DNA of 64,000 nucleotides. Source: MWCR01 sp049325475. Lineage in GTDB: Bacteria > Patescibacteriota > Patescibacteriia > 2-12-FULL-60-25. Positions 43,816 to 52,326 of this stretch are shown piece by piece. The notes under the pieces were generated by a model. That model was not told the origin of the DNA and did not search any database. It saw nothing but the letters and a program-made list of their open reading frames with translations. The translations under genes were made by a program, and so were the position numbers. The stretch spans positions 62,001 to 126,000 of the forward strand of contig JBMOLN010000007.1 in NCBI GenBank assembly GCA_049325475.1, written 5' to 3'. How positions within the stretch are numbered: the first letter of the stretch is position 1; each line of letters starts with the position of its first letter.

Positions 43816-44790
43816 ATGGAACAAATGCCTCAAATCTCCAGCCGTCCCGCTCCCGAAACATTGCGTTTGGGGCATTGGCCCGATCATGAAAACCAACCCG
43901 CAGCTCCGGAAACTATGCGTTTGGGCCGCTGGCCGGATCAACCTCTTCAATCTCAAGAACCGCCAGAACAATCCCGGCTGGAAACGTTAAGAACCATAGA
44001 ACATACCGAAGACATCGCCACGCAGCTTTCTATCGAGATGTCGCGCGCCTATCCTTACCGCCAGGAACAAATTTTAACGCGGTTAAAACAAGATGCCGAC
44101 TTGCGCAAGAAGATTCTTGAGTCAAACGAAATCGGCGGCATAGCCAAAAACAAACCTCTTTTAATCAGATTGGAAAACGGACAAGACGCTGTTTACAAAC
44201 CGCAAAACCGCGAACAAGCCGAGCTGGCCCGTGGCATTCCAGTCGGCTCATATGCCGCGCGCGAATGGCTGGTTGCGCAAATAGACCAGGCTTTACAGTT
44301 GGATTTAGTCCCGCCCACGGTTTTACGTGATGGCCCGGAAGGTATGGGCTCCGTACAAGCCTGGCAAGATAATTGCGAAGTCGGCATGGGCGTTGATTAC
44401 TGGGAATCTCCGCGCGTAGAACAGATCAAGCTCGCATTACTTGACGCCATCACCGGCAATGTCGACCGGCATGCGGGTAACTTTTTAGTTGAAAAACAAA
44501 CCGGACGTTACGTGGCTATTGATAATGGACTCGTCTTCTCTTCCAATGCCGCAGATCAAACCTGGTCCGCCGCTTTGCGCGAGGTCGGTGGTCAAAACCT
44601 TTCTGATCAAGATATGCAAGTTATCGGTTCTCGCATAAATGCTTTTTTTCACGCTCCCGGAGTGCAACAAGTTCTGCGCCGCGCCTTTGATCTTGCATTG
44701 GGCTATGAAGCTGAATCCGCTTGGGAAAAATTCGTTTCATCGTTACGAAACATTGAACATAACCACCAACTGCCCAAATCCGAAAAATAA
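43816..44790 (+). CDS. PI3/PI4-kinase-like protein kinase-fold enzyme
   Basis: 324 residues from the ATG six bases behind a TATAAT; the longer GTG reading runs through the promoter repeat. The catalytic pattern of the PI3/4K-like group found in bacteria (SCO1664 or HipA-like relatives) is visible: DAVYKPQ (ATP lysine), ITGNVDRHAGNFLV (catalytic D-R-H-x-x-N) and AIDNGLVFSS (metal Asp). The N-terminus has a duplicated PETLRLGHWPD / PETMRLGRWPD motif. A 96-residue protein gene follows after one base, a likely partner or substrate. Target unknown. Confidence 0.85.
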   Translation: MEQMPQISSRPAPETLRLGHWPDHENQPAAPETMRLGRWPDQPLQSQEPPEQSRLETLRTIEHTEDIATQLSIEMSRAYPYRQEQILTRLKQDADLRKKILESNEIGGIAKNKPLLIRLENGQDAVYKPQNREQAELARGIPVGSYAAREWLVAQIDQALQLDLVPPTVLRDGPEGMGSVQAWQDNCEVGMGVDYWESPRVEQIKLALLDAITGNVDRHAGNFLVEKQTGRYVAIDNGLVFSSNAADQTWSAALREVGGQNLSDQDMQVIGSRINAFFHAPGVQQVLRRAFDLALGYEAESAWEKFVSSLRNIEHNHQLPKSEK

Positions 44791-44791
44791 T

Positions 44792-45082
44792 ATGAATAAT
44801 CCGGAAAACAATCTTCCTAATCCTGAGCACCGGGAATATCCCGAGGTGGATTTGATTAAAATTGATCCTGCTTCCAAAGAAAAAATTGTCGTCGCTACCT
44901 GCAAACTTATAGGCGGTCGGGTTGAAATCATCGGAGAACCGAATTTTGTTAAAATCTTAAAACAAGGCGTCAAAACCTATCCTAACCAAAACATAATCAT
45001 GCCCAATCAAGGCAAAGTATACCTTGATGCCGTTCAACAACAATTCCGCAGCGCCTATCTATTCGCCGAAGCTAAAAAATAA
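44792..45082 (+). CDS. Small protein coupled to the PI3/4K-like kinase
   Basis: 96 residues, starting one base behind the kinase stop, so translation is probably coupled. Asn/Pro-rich start (NNPENNLPNPEHREYPE), then a compact domain with KIVVATCKLIGGRVEIIGEPNFVKILKQGV (in part) and LDAVQQQFRSAYLFAEAKK. No known domain. The tight pairing suggests a kinase substrate or regulator; that is inference. Confidence 0.75.
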   Translation: MNNPENNLPNPEHREYPEVDLIKIDPASKEKIVVATCKLIGGRVEIIGEPNFVKILKQGVKTYPNQNIIMPNQGKVYLDAVQQQFRSAYLFAEAKK

Positions 45083-45105
45083 AAACCCGACAAAGTCGAG
45101 GTTAG
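45072..45105 (-). terminator. Terminator between convergent genes
   Basis: Minus strand AACCTCGAC / GTCGGGTT stem with loop TTT, then TTTTTATTTTTT. It overlaps the ends of both genes. Confidence 0.6.
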
Positions 45106-45383
45106 AGCACGCCCATCATAAATCGATGTTGGCGCACAAAAGCGATTGCCAAAGGATCATCTTTTCGCCATACAAAGACGGTCATTTTTTGATCAATGTT
45201 GATCATGGGAGGCGTATAAAAATAATCCTTGGGTAATATTATATTTAACAAAGAACGCAACTGCGAAATCTCCAACAAACATTTCGGATCCGGCCAGCTA
45301 AGCTGGATTGCAAAACCGCTGTACTTCATCTGAGTCGCATAACCCATCAAACGCAGTACTGCTCTTAATAGGATTATCGCCAT
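45102..45383 (-). CDS. Small protein of unknown function
   Basis: 93 residues from the second ATG, which follows GGGAGGTGGA; an ATG four codons earlier precedes that site. Beta-rich with a hydrophobic start (AIILLRAVLRLMGYA) and SQLRSLLNIILPKDYFYTPPM. No recognised motif. Ends at a terminator shared with the convergent kinase operon. A real gene is likely from the ribosome site and terminator, but homologues were not checked. Confidence 0.55.
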   Translation of the reverse strand: MAIILLRAVLRLMGYATQMKYSGFAIQLSWPDPKCLLEISQLRSLLNIILPKDYFYTPPMINIDQKMTVFVWRKDDPLAIAFVRQHRFMMGVL

Positions 45384-45434
45384 TCCACCTCCCATAAAAG
45401 ACTATCCAAATTCTCTTGTCCGGTCAACTAAAAA

Positions 45435-45456
45435 CCCCCTCAAGATTTCAAGGGGG
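45435..45456. repeat. REP-like hairpin CCCCCT / AGGGGG
   Basis: Six-pair GC stem in an AT-rich spacer, A-run before. Similar to 35612-35634. Confidence 0.6.
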
Positions 45457-45478
45457 CAAAATCCGCCTTCACGTAATG

Positions 45479-45629
45479 AAGACGTATAGACTTCCGACTT
45501 ATAGACGTCCGACGTTTAGAAGTCCGTAGTCCGCAGTCCGCAGTCCGTAATCCGAATTCAGAGTTCAGAGTTTAGAGTTCAGAATTCCTAGTTCGTGGTT
45601 CGTAATTCGTGGTTCGTAGTTCGAATTTC
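45479..45629. repeat. 150-base mosaic of four word-repeat families
   Basis: In order: GACGTATAGACTTCCGAC words, AGTCCGTAGTCCGCAGTCCG, AGTTCAGAGTTTAGAG, and TTCGTGGTTCGTAATTCGTG. Each block has a period near 8-11 bases. The clearest single example of the repeat system in the window. The ABC gene stop codon touches its end. Confidence 0.8.
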
Positions 45630-47529
45630 AAATCCTCAATTCCTGCTTGTCCGCAAGTGCGCGGAATGTTGGAGAAAGTTCATAAAGTTCGGCAAAGGAA
45701 TACGCTACGGCTTCAATTTGCGGTTCGCCGTTTTGTAATTTATTGGCGGGCTTGAGTACAATAAACTTGTCGCAAATGCGCCGCACCGTGCTAAGACGAT
45801 GCGCAATCACAAGCGCACCCTGATCTCCGGCAAGCGCCAGCTCCAAGCCCTGCTGCACTTCCCACTCCGTGAGTGAGTCCAAGTTGCTCGTTGCTTCATC
45901 AATTACCAGAAAATCTGGATTCTTGATCATGGCCGCGCCAATCATAACGCGCTGTTTCTCACCGCCCGAAAGCTGCAAGCCGTCTTTGCCAACCTTGGTT
46001 TCGAGCCCATGAGTGAGCCTGTCTTCAAAGTCAATCTTATACCGCCGCATCAACTCCCATATCTCATCATCGGTAATCCGCGCACGCTCTTCTTCCGAAA
46101 GGCTATAGAGCAGATTGTAGCGCAAAGTATTGTTAAAAATCTGCGGATGCTGGGCAATATAACCAACATGCTTAAGCCAGGAAGCCAGCTTTACATCACG
46201 CAAATCATAACCGTTCACACTAATCGATCCGTATTGCGGATCCATATGCCGTAGAAGCAAGCGCATCAGCGTGGTCTTGCCCGAACCGGAAACGCCCAGC
46301 AGTGCGACCTTTTCTCCGGGTTCGATGGTAAATCCTACATTGCGCAAAACCGGCCGTGGATCTTTTTTTACATCATCGGTCTCTTCATCGTCATCTTCAT
46401 CAGGTTCCTGACCCGGATATGTATGCGAGATTTGAGAGAACTCCACGCAAAATTCCTTTGCGCCGTTCAAATCTTTTGCATCCGATTTTTCCACTACATC
46501 GGGCTCGATCTTCAGAGCTTCGCTCAACGATTTTACGGACGGCATGTTGAAATTGAAATGTCTTTCAATTTCACTCACGCGCCACATATTATCCGCCAAC
46601 TTTTGCACCCAGGCAAACAGCGGAAACAACAAACCCATGTTCCAGTTGCCTTGCCAGACATTCCACACGCCATAACCCATAATCACGATCGTGAATATAT
46701 TCGTAATCAACGAACGGCTTGAAATCTGACCTATGTACCACAGCCAAAACCATCTGTCCCGCACCAGCAATGCTGATGAATCTTTCCTATGCACCTTGAT
46801 TTCGGGTTTTTGCTTGGCATTTACGGCCACTCGCTCATACTTGTCGATGCGTTCCGTGAAAAACTTGTTTATACGCCGGAATTCTTTATCAATCGGCAAG
46901 CATGCTTCAATGGTCCGCCTGTTCAAAAACAGCGACCAAAGAAAATGCATTGCCAGCATTCCGGTAGCCAACAATCCGGCAACACCGCTTAGCATGAACA
47001 ATAAAAACCACGCCAGTGCAAGATTAAGAAACACGGCATAGCCATCGAACAACAGGGTGGTTTCCATTTCACTGGCCTTCCAGCGGCCTTTGTCGATATT
47101 GGAAACACCCAATTCCGAAGCATGCTGAATATGCTGCCCGGCAGACTTTTGGAACATGCGCTTTAGAATGCTCTGATCCCAATTCACCATGTGCTCACCT
47201 AACAAGTATTCGCGCGATCTGAAGTGTAGCCACATAAACAGTATGTTGACTGTGTAACAAAAAGCGAAAGCCGCAAACCCCTGCAATGCAAGAATTGCAT
47301 TCCGATTCTGTATGCCGTCAAAGATATAACTAACCGCATACGGCGCCATGGTACTAAACAATATGGTAAATATTTCCAGCACCATAAAGCGCCTGAAATA
47401 TTTTTTGGTCACGGGAGTCTGCTTTTCATCCCACACCCACTTAACCAATCGTGCGGTTTCCCGCATATCAAGCAAGTACTGCCAGATTGTTACCGGTGGT
47501 CTGCGTTTAACGTCCGCATCTTCGCTCAT
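45628..47529 (-). CDS. ABC exporter, fused membrane and ATPase domains
   Basis: 633 residues. Six membrane segments in residues 40-330, then an ATPase: Walker A GVSGSGKTTL, Q-loop region YIAQHPQIFN, signature LQLSGGEKQRV, Walker B FLVIDEATSNLD, H-loop IAHRLSTVRR. An acidic insert EPDEDDDEETDDVKKD lies just before the Walker region. Half-transporter, so a homodimer is expected. AAAGGAGA six bases before the ATG. A 116-base hairpin element lies in its upstream spacer. Substrate unknown. Confidence 0.93.
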   Translation of the reverse strand: MSEDADVKRRPPVTIWQYLLDMRETARLVKWVWDEKQTPVTKKYFRRFMVLEIFTILFSTMAPYAVSYIFDGIQNRNAILALQGFAAFAFCYTVNILFMWLHFRSREYLLGEHMVNWDQSILKRMFQKSAGQHIQHASELGVSNIDKGRWKASEMETTLLFDGYAVFLNLALAWFLLFMLSGVAGLLATGMLAMHFLWSLFLNRRTIEACLPIDKEFRRINKFFTERIDKYERVAVNAKQKPEIKVHRKDSSALLVRDRWFWLWYIGQISSRSLITNIFTIVIMGYGVWNVWQGNWNMGLLFPLFAWVQKLADNMWRVSEIERHFNFNMPSVKSLSEALKIEPDVVEKSDAKDLNGAKEFCVEFSQISHTYPGQEPDEDDDEETDDVKKDPRPVLRNVGFTIEPGEKVALLGVSGSGKTTLMRLLLRHMDPQYGSISVNGYDLRDVKLASWLKHVGYIAQHPQIFNNTLRYNLLYSLSEEERARITDDEIWELMRRYKIDFEDRLTHGLETKVGKDGLQLSGGEKQRVMIGAAMIKNPDFLVIDEATSNLDSLTEWEVQQGLELALAGDQGALVIAHRLSTVRRICDKFIVLKPANKLQNGEPQIEAVAYSFAELYELSPTFRALADKQELRI

Positions 47530-47588
47530 GGTCCGTCTCCTTTGCTTTTGTCAAAGTCCGTATTTTCAGCCTTGGCTGATAAAACCTA

Positions 47589-47704
47589 GGTTTAAGAATT
47601 TAGGTGAAGTTCGAGGCGCGATCGAGCATTTTTGCGAAACGTACCTGATGTACGTTGAGCAAAAAGCGGAAATCGTAACAAAGAAATTCGCCAAATTCTA
47701 AACC
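47589..47704. mobile_element. 116-base palindromic (MITE-like) hairpin element
   Basis: Imperfect inverted repeat over the whole length. The ends GGTTTAAGAATTTAGGTGAA and (reverse complement of the right end) GGTTTAGAATTTGGCGAA match. The arms meet at ACGTAC-CTGAT-GTACGT, flanked by TTTTTGC / GCAAAAA. No open reading frame. It could be a miniature mobile element or a structured RNA. It lies 60 bases upstream of the ABC exporter start. Confidence 0.6.
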
Positions 47705-47707
47705 GTA

Positions 47708-47737
47708 AAAAAATATCTTGCGCAAGGCAAGATATTA
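47708..47737 (-). terminator. Terminator behind the 38-residue gene
   Basis: Ten-pair stem AATATCTTGC / GCAAGATATT, T-run on the minus strand. Confidence 0.65.
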
Positions 47738-47762
47738 ATAATTTTTAAAATAATATTTGATA

Positions 47763-47879
47763 TTAAAAATCCTTAATATATTGCCTTAACACCTCTTCAG
47801 TTCCGTTTTGGACAGCATCAAAACCGCGCCCGCCACGGACAGCATTTGGTGTTTTAACTTGTAGCAATATATATTTCAT
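47763..47879 (-). CDS. Possible 38-residue protein
   Basis: MKYILLQVKTPNAVRGG..., ending RQYIKDF. It has a reasonable amino-acid mix, and a terminator lies directly downstream on the same strand. No Shine-Dalgarno is seen. It is the only candidate gene in a 557-base spacer that otherwise holds the palindromic element and two terminators. Confidence 0.4.
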   Translation of the reverse strand: MKYILLQVKTPNAVRGGRGFDAVQNGTEEVLRQYIKDF

Positions 47880-47963
47880 ATTGATGCCAAGATATTAGCA
47901 GATACATATCTATCTGTCAAGACTTAAATCTCAGCTTTAATCAAAATTTTTAGCTTATTTTAA

Positions 47964-47990
47964 TACAAAAAAACACCTACGCATAGGTGC
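47964..47990 (-). terminator. Terminator of the YdjM-like gene
   Basis: Stem CACCTA (47974-47979) / TAGGTG (47984-47989), followed on the minus strand by seven Ts. Confidence 0.65.
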
Positions 47991-48063
47991 TAAATTCTCA
48001 TCAACCATTAATCACCCGCCACAAACTAAGCCATCAACTAACAACTGATAATTCTTATTTCTT

Positions 48064-48096
48064 CATCATGCATTCTGCACTATACATTATGCACCA
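48064..48096. repeat. CATGCATTCTGCACTATACATTATG repeat (family A), partly quoted
   Basis: TGCATTC-TGCACTA-TACATTA-TGCACC words. The stop TAA and final Ala of the YdjM-like gene come from it. Confidence 0.65.
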
Positions 48097-48605
48097 TTAA
48101 TCGAAATATGAATCAGCCCCGCATACGTCAATAAAAACAATAAAATCCCAACTAATCCCAATCCAAAAATCATATGATCTACCCATCCTCCGGTATCCAC
48201 GCATAAAAATTTGGGCAAAAACCTGAAATTTTTTTTACAAGGATAAAGATATTCGCATCCCTGCGGATTAAAACCGTCGATAAAAGGATGCGAAGCAAAA
48301 CCCAGCGTAAACATCATTGGCGCCATTGCATGAATAGGAAATAAAAAAGTTGAACCAAAAATCACCAACGGCATAATCAACAAAGAATGAAACAATGATC
48401 GATGCCGCACGCGATCAATCAGCAACAGCCTAAGCAATCCCTTTGTCCACTGATGAATGGTCGCGTGCCGGTTATCCAAATCCGGCAGCAATGCCGCAAT
48501 TCCGCCAATCAGAGGCAAAACAATAAACCACGAATCTTGCGGCACAAACAAAAACGCGGCCCATGCCGTATTCGCACCGACTACAAAGTGAGTTTTTCCT
48601 GTCAT
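48087..48605 (-). CDS. YdjM-like membrane-bound metal-dependent hydrolase
   Basis: 172 residues from the ATG at MTGKTHF; eleven extra upstream residues come from a repeat-like GTTTGTGGTTTATA sequence and are unlikely. Family pattern: KTHFVVGANTAWA (first His), LLPDLDNRHATIH, RHRSLFHSLL, GFASHPFIDGFNPQG. Four membrane segments with conserved His and Asp that would hold the metals. Substrate unknown (family PF04307-like). Confidence 0.88.
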   Translation of the reverse strand: MTGKTHFVVGANTAWAAFLFVPQDSWFIVLPLIGGIAALLPDLDNRHATIHQWTKGLLRLLLIDRVRHRSLFHSLLIMPLVIFGSTFLFPIHAMAPMMFTLGFASHPFIDGFNPQGCEYLYPCKKNFRFLPKFLCVDTGGWVDHMIFGLGLVGILLFLLTYAGLIHISINGA

Positions 48606-48704
48606 GGGAACAAGTATAAACCACAAACAAAAAACCACAAAGAGCCGTCCAATACCGCCAAGTAACTCTTTATGGTTTGTGCTTTATAATTTTTTTGCTT
48701 TTTG

Positions 48705-51700
48705 CTATCGGCAAACATCTGAACCGGCTATATTGTTATTAAAGTAAGCGAACAAATTTACTCCGTTAATAAACTCTTCAATATTACTGCCGGTTACAGC
48801 TAATTCCAAATCATAATCACCTTCTTCCCAAAAAACATAAACCGCGCTTGGATTTTCATATTCCCTTGCAACCAGTCGCTTGCCATCTCTGTCTTGATCT
48901 CTGGAACTTACAGGTTCCTTCGCCCAAGAAGCTGTTCTGTCAGCAACAAACTCATCCAAACTCATGCCATAATCAGCCGCATGAACAGCAACTGTGATAT
49001 TGTCACCATAATAAACCGCATTTTCAAAATCATCAACAGGAGTCATCCTTTTCCAGTTTTTTGGATATCCAATCTGATAGCCCAATTCGCAATTCACATA
49101 AATCTGCATATCTGCCGACTCATCCCAAATAATCAACGGCGCATTTGTGGCGGGTTTAAATGTCTTAACAATTTCCTGCATATCCCTTACAGCCTGTTCC
49201 GAAACATCGCTTGGCTGGATGCCGTTAAAGTAACTCCAAGCATAAACAAATTTCGCATCACGGCCAATCTCCTCATCCCAGCACAAATCCAGTTCCTCAC
49301 AATCTTTTCGCTCCCATTCCCAAGAATCATGTGTGTAAACATTTATTATCATCATTTTAAACCAACCCGACTTATCGGAATACTCAGAATCTTCTTTTGT
49401 CGGCAGATAAAACTGTGCAACCGCAACAACATTCTCGCCATCAACCCCCGAAGTCTCCGCCGTATAACCCTTCCAGCTTGGAGTCAATGTTAACTCATAA
49501 CCATATTCACTATCTTTATAACTCAACGAAACCTCCCCGCTCTCCGATACAACTTCCTCTGTTTTTTTATTATTCGATGTTCGAGATTCGTTAACCAGAT
49601 CATCATTATTAAACGTTTGACGTTCGACGTTTGAGGCCACGGCTCTGTAATCATTTCCAACTTCTTTTTGCTCGCCGGTGTATCTTCCTGCGACAATCAA
49701 TAAAAACAGCAATCCCGCTATCAATGTTAAAATCAATACGGCAATACCCAAAGTTTTTTTATCCTTTTTACGAAGTTTGATAAAAAACACAATGCCTCCA
49801 ATAAACAAACTAAGCGCCAAAACAAGCATCAATATAGACCAGCCATCAAAAACCGGCTCAAACATAAGCGGAGGAAACTCCTTTAAAAAAACTTCTCCTC
49901 CCAAACCGGGCACATTCTCTTCCGGATACAATCCTGACGCAACATCTGTTAAATAATCAACCGAACTATTTGCCGCTCCCTTCTCGCGGAGCTTAGGCTC
50001 TATTATTTTATCATCGATTGTCAGAGCGGCTTGTAATTTTTCAGAATCCAATTCAAGCACAAGATCCGAACCTTGTTTTACATCAATATTTTTATATTCA
50101 TAAATTTCAAACTCTCCGCTATCCGTGGGGTAGGATGTCATTACACTCGCCTTCCCGCTGTCAATTCCCGCCGCCTTAACTTCATACTTGCCATCCTTCG
50201 GCATCATAAAATATGAAATAACCTCATTATCCGCAAAAGCTCTGACTTCCGGATAAACAGCTGAATCCTCAACAACGAAATTGCCTTCCGCGTCATAACC
50301 AACTCTTGCACCCGTATCTTTATTTATAATCATTACATTAAATGGACACTGTACCACAACCCTGACTTTATCGCGCGCATCAAATGCCATCATGCGCTCT
50401 ACCATGTATTTCATCTGCGCGTCACGAACATCCTTATAGGCTCTTTCCGCAATACTGGCGTTGATTTTGTCCTTTATATTCTGATCCAAATTATTAAAAT
50501 ATTGTTGTTCCGCGCTGGTCAGTTTGAGTTCCGGCCTTTGGACTCTTTGGTACACGCCTCCGCATAACGGATAAAACGGCGGATCACACTGAAAACCGTG
50601 CGCCTGCCCATCCACCATATCCTCCCAATCGGAAATTCCGTAAATACCATGACTGTTCATCAACCATAAATCAAAAATCTTGGCCGCATCGCTCCAAAGC
50701 GTTCCCTTTTCATAAACCGCTACCGCAAGATGCCCGGCCAGCGTATTCAGCACAGGCGGGGCCAAAACTTCAATCGGTCCGTAATCATAATATTTTTCGA
50801 TGATGGATCTTTCCGTAGCGTCTTTACTCAACCGCAAACGATCCAGCATATTGATTACGCGTGTCTGCTGTGATCCGCAAACCCAAGGCTCGTATTGTTC
50901 TTTTAACCTTCTCGCATAATCCAGACTTGCCTGATTAGATGAAAAAGTCTCAATAGCCATAGCTTTTAACACGCGATTATTAGTGGGACAGCTCGCGCAC
51001 CAAACACCTTGCCGAGCGTATGGATTTAACGGAATCTCATTATATTTTTTAACAATATATTCGTAAGCTTCCTGCTTGGACAAATCTCGCGCGCAATCCT
51101 CCGGACAATTTGCATGCGTCTCCCCCGGTTGGCACATCCAATTCCCGCACCAAATGCTGAATCCCGGAGTAAGCGTGATTCGCGCTTGCGGATTTCCATT
51201 TGCATTTACAGCCTGTAAAACCAAAGTCGATGTTACAAAGTCCCTCGGCTGTTCTGTCGTTGTATAAGTTAACTTTACCTGGCCTTTTGCATCAGTCTCG
51301 GCAGACAATTGCTTAACCGCCCCTTCTTTATCATCATCAATTTTACTTCTCTCATCTTGCAAGCGATAAGAAACTTCCTGGCCCGCAAGCGGATTTCCGG
51401 CCTGCATAACAGTTACAACAAAATCCATTGATGTTTTCCCGTCTGCAACCATTTCAACATCTCTGGGAGAAATCGAAACATCGATATCCGATCCGCACCG
51501 TGCCTCGCAAGATCCCCCGCAATCAACCCCATCTTCATCGCCATTTTGCACTCCATCAAAACAATTCGGTTCAGGTGCGGCAACATCGCTAACTTCGATC
51601 GCTTCGCAGCACTCCCTGATAACCCGGCTTGGACTTAGCAATGCATTCTCCTCAGCACGAGAGACATCCCCGCATTCATTCTTACAATCAAGCATCACTT

Positions 51701-52151
51701 TTTCGATATCATTCGGTCTGCTTATATAACCATTGTCACAATCCGAACTCCTCCCGGCTGCGGCGGTTGCCGCTTCACAAGTCTCCGTGCAGTTTCGAAT
51801 ACAATTACCGGCCTTATGCCAGCCTTGATCGGGTGCGAGATAATAATCCCTCCTGCCCTTTAAAGCAGCATCTCTCTTTTCTACGCAGACAATGGCATCG
51901 GCTTTTGCCGCATCATCAAACTTACTGATATCAACCCACTCGCCGCAAGGAGCCCAAGGCTCTTTATCGTTCCACTGACTGTATAAAATTTTCGGATCAA
52001 AATCATCCTCTGTAGCCAACGGCTGCGCATTGGAATCTTTGGAAACCGATAAAAACAGCAGTACCGATAAACCTGCGAAAAATAAACTAAATAAAAATCC
52101 CGCAACCATCGGGTAAAAGTTTAGATTCTGTGATATTTTCTTTTTTGGCAT
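48705..52151 (-). CDS. Large surface protein: Cys-rich, Ig-like and PsbP-like domains
   Basis: 1148 residues. N-terminal membrane anchor (about 12-36), then Cys-rich modules (NCIRNCTETCEAA; CFDGVQNGDEDGVDCGGSCEARC, cited in part), a Big/invasin-type Ig domain at about 220-325 (SISPRDVEMVADGKTSMDF) and a WCGNWMCQPGETHANCPEDC motif. A long helical part follows, then two membrane segments (about 770-835). After a repeat-encoded linker (840-861) come two PsbP/Mog1-like domains (SEYGYELTLTPSWKGY and CELGYQIGYPKNWKRM). Likely a multi-domain envelope protein; no enzyme motif. Confidence 0.82.
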   Translation of the reverse strand: MPKKKISQNLNFYPMVAGFLFSLFFAGLSVLLFLSVSKDSNAQPLATEDDFDPKILYSQWNDKEPWAPCGEWVDISKFDDAAKADAIVCVEKRDAALKGRRDYYLAPDQGWHKAGNCIRNCTETCEAATAAAGRSSDCDNGYISRPNDIEKVMLDCKNECGDVSRAEENALLSPSRVIRECCEAIEVSDVAAPEPNCFDGVQNGDEDGVDCGGSCEARCGSDIDVSISPRDVEMVADGKTSMDFVVTVMQAGNPLAGQEVSYRLQDERSKIDDDKEGAVKQLSAETDAKGQVKLTYTTTEQPRDFVTSTLVLQAVNANGNPQARITLTPGFSIWCGNWMCQPGETHANCPEDCARDLSKQEAYEYIVKKYNEIPLNPYARQGVWCASCPTNNRVLKAMAIETFSSNQASLDYARRLKEQYEPWVCGSQQTRVINMLDRLRLSKDATERSIIEKYYDYGPIEVLAPPVLNTLAGHLAVAVYEKGTLWSDAAKIFDLWLMNSHGIYGISDWEDMVDGQAHGFQCDPPFYPLCGGVYQRVQRPELKLTSAEQQYFNNLDQNIKDKINASIAERAYKDVRDAQMKYMVERMMAFDARDKVRVVVQCPFNVMIINKDTGARVGYDAEGNFVVEDSAVYPEVRAFADNEVISYFMMPKDGKYEVKAAGIDSGKASVMTSYPTDSGEFEIYEYKNIDVKQGSDLVLELDSEKLQAALTIDDKIIEPKLREKGAANSSVDYLTDVASGLYPEENVPGLGGEVFLKEFPPLMFEPVFDGWSILMLVLALSLFIGGIVFFIKLRKKDKKTLGIAVLILTLIAGLLFLLIVAGRYTGEQKEVGNDYRAVASNVERQTFNNDDLVNESRTSNNKKTEEVVSESGEVSLSYKDSEYGYELTLTPSWKGYTAETSGVDGENVVAVAQFYLPTKEDSEYSDKSGWFKMMIINVYTHDSWEWERKDCEELDLCWDEEIGRDAKFVYAWSYFNGIQPSDVSEQAVRDMQEIVKTFKPATNAPLIIWDESADMQIYVNCELGYQIGYPKNWKRMTPVDDFENAVYYGDNITVAVHAADYGMSLDEFVADRTASWAKEPVSSRDQDRDGKRLVAREYENPSAVYVFWEEGDYDLELAVTGSNIEEFINGVNLFAYFNNNIAGSDVCR
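49572..49634. repeat. Two repeat blocks inside the 1148-residue gene
   Basis: TTCGATGTTCGAGATTCG (49573-49590) and AACGTTTGACGTTCGACG (49611-49628) are read in frame as a linker (about 840-861) between the second membrane segment and the first PsbP-like domain. Confidence 0.7.
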
Positions 52152-52275
52152 ATAAAAAATAACAAATGAAAATTATTGCCAGTTTAACATAAAGATCAAC
52201 TAAAAACTACAAATTGCAAAACATCTGCCAAGCCCGGCTCTTTATAATTTTTGCTTTACACTTTTTAGCTGTTCA

Positions 52276-52303
52276 ATTTAAAAACCCGCAAAGACTGCGG
52301 GTT
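52276..52303 (-). terminator. Terminator of the Cys-rich lipoprotein genes
   Basis: Stem AACCCGCA (52283-52290) / TGCGGGTT (52296-52303), T-rich on the minus strand. Confidence 0.75.
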
Positions 52304-52326
52304 AAAGTTTAATCATCCGGCACCGG

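Noticed and set aside
47348..47701. Plus-strand 117-codon frame over the ABC gene start and hairpin element
   Set aside because: Overlaps a certain gene on the other strand and a palindromic element; no ribosome site or family pattern.
48020..48052. GTTAGTTGATGG words as another family D promoter
   Set aside because: No -10 box at the right distance on the minus strand, and the downstream gene is not placed to use it.
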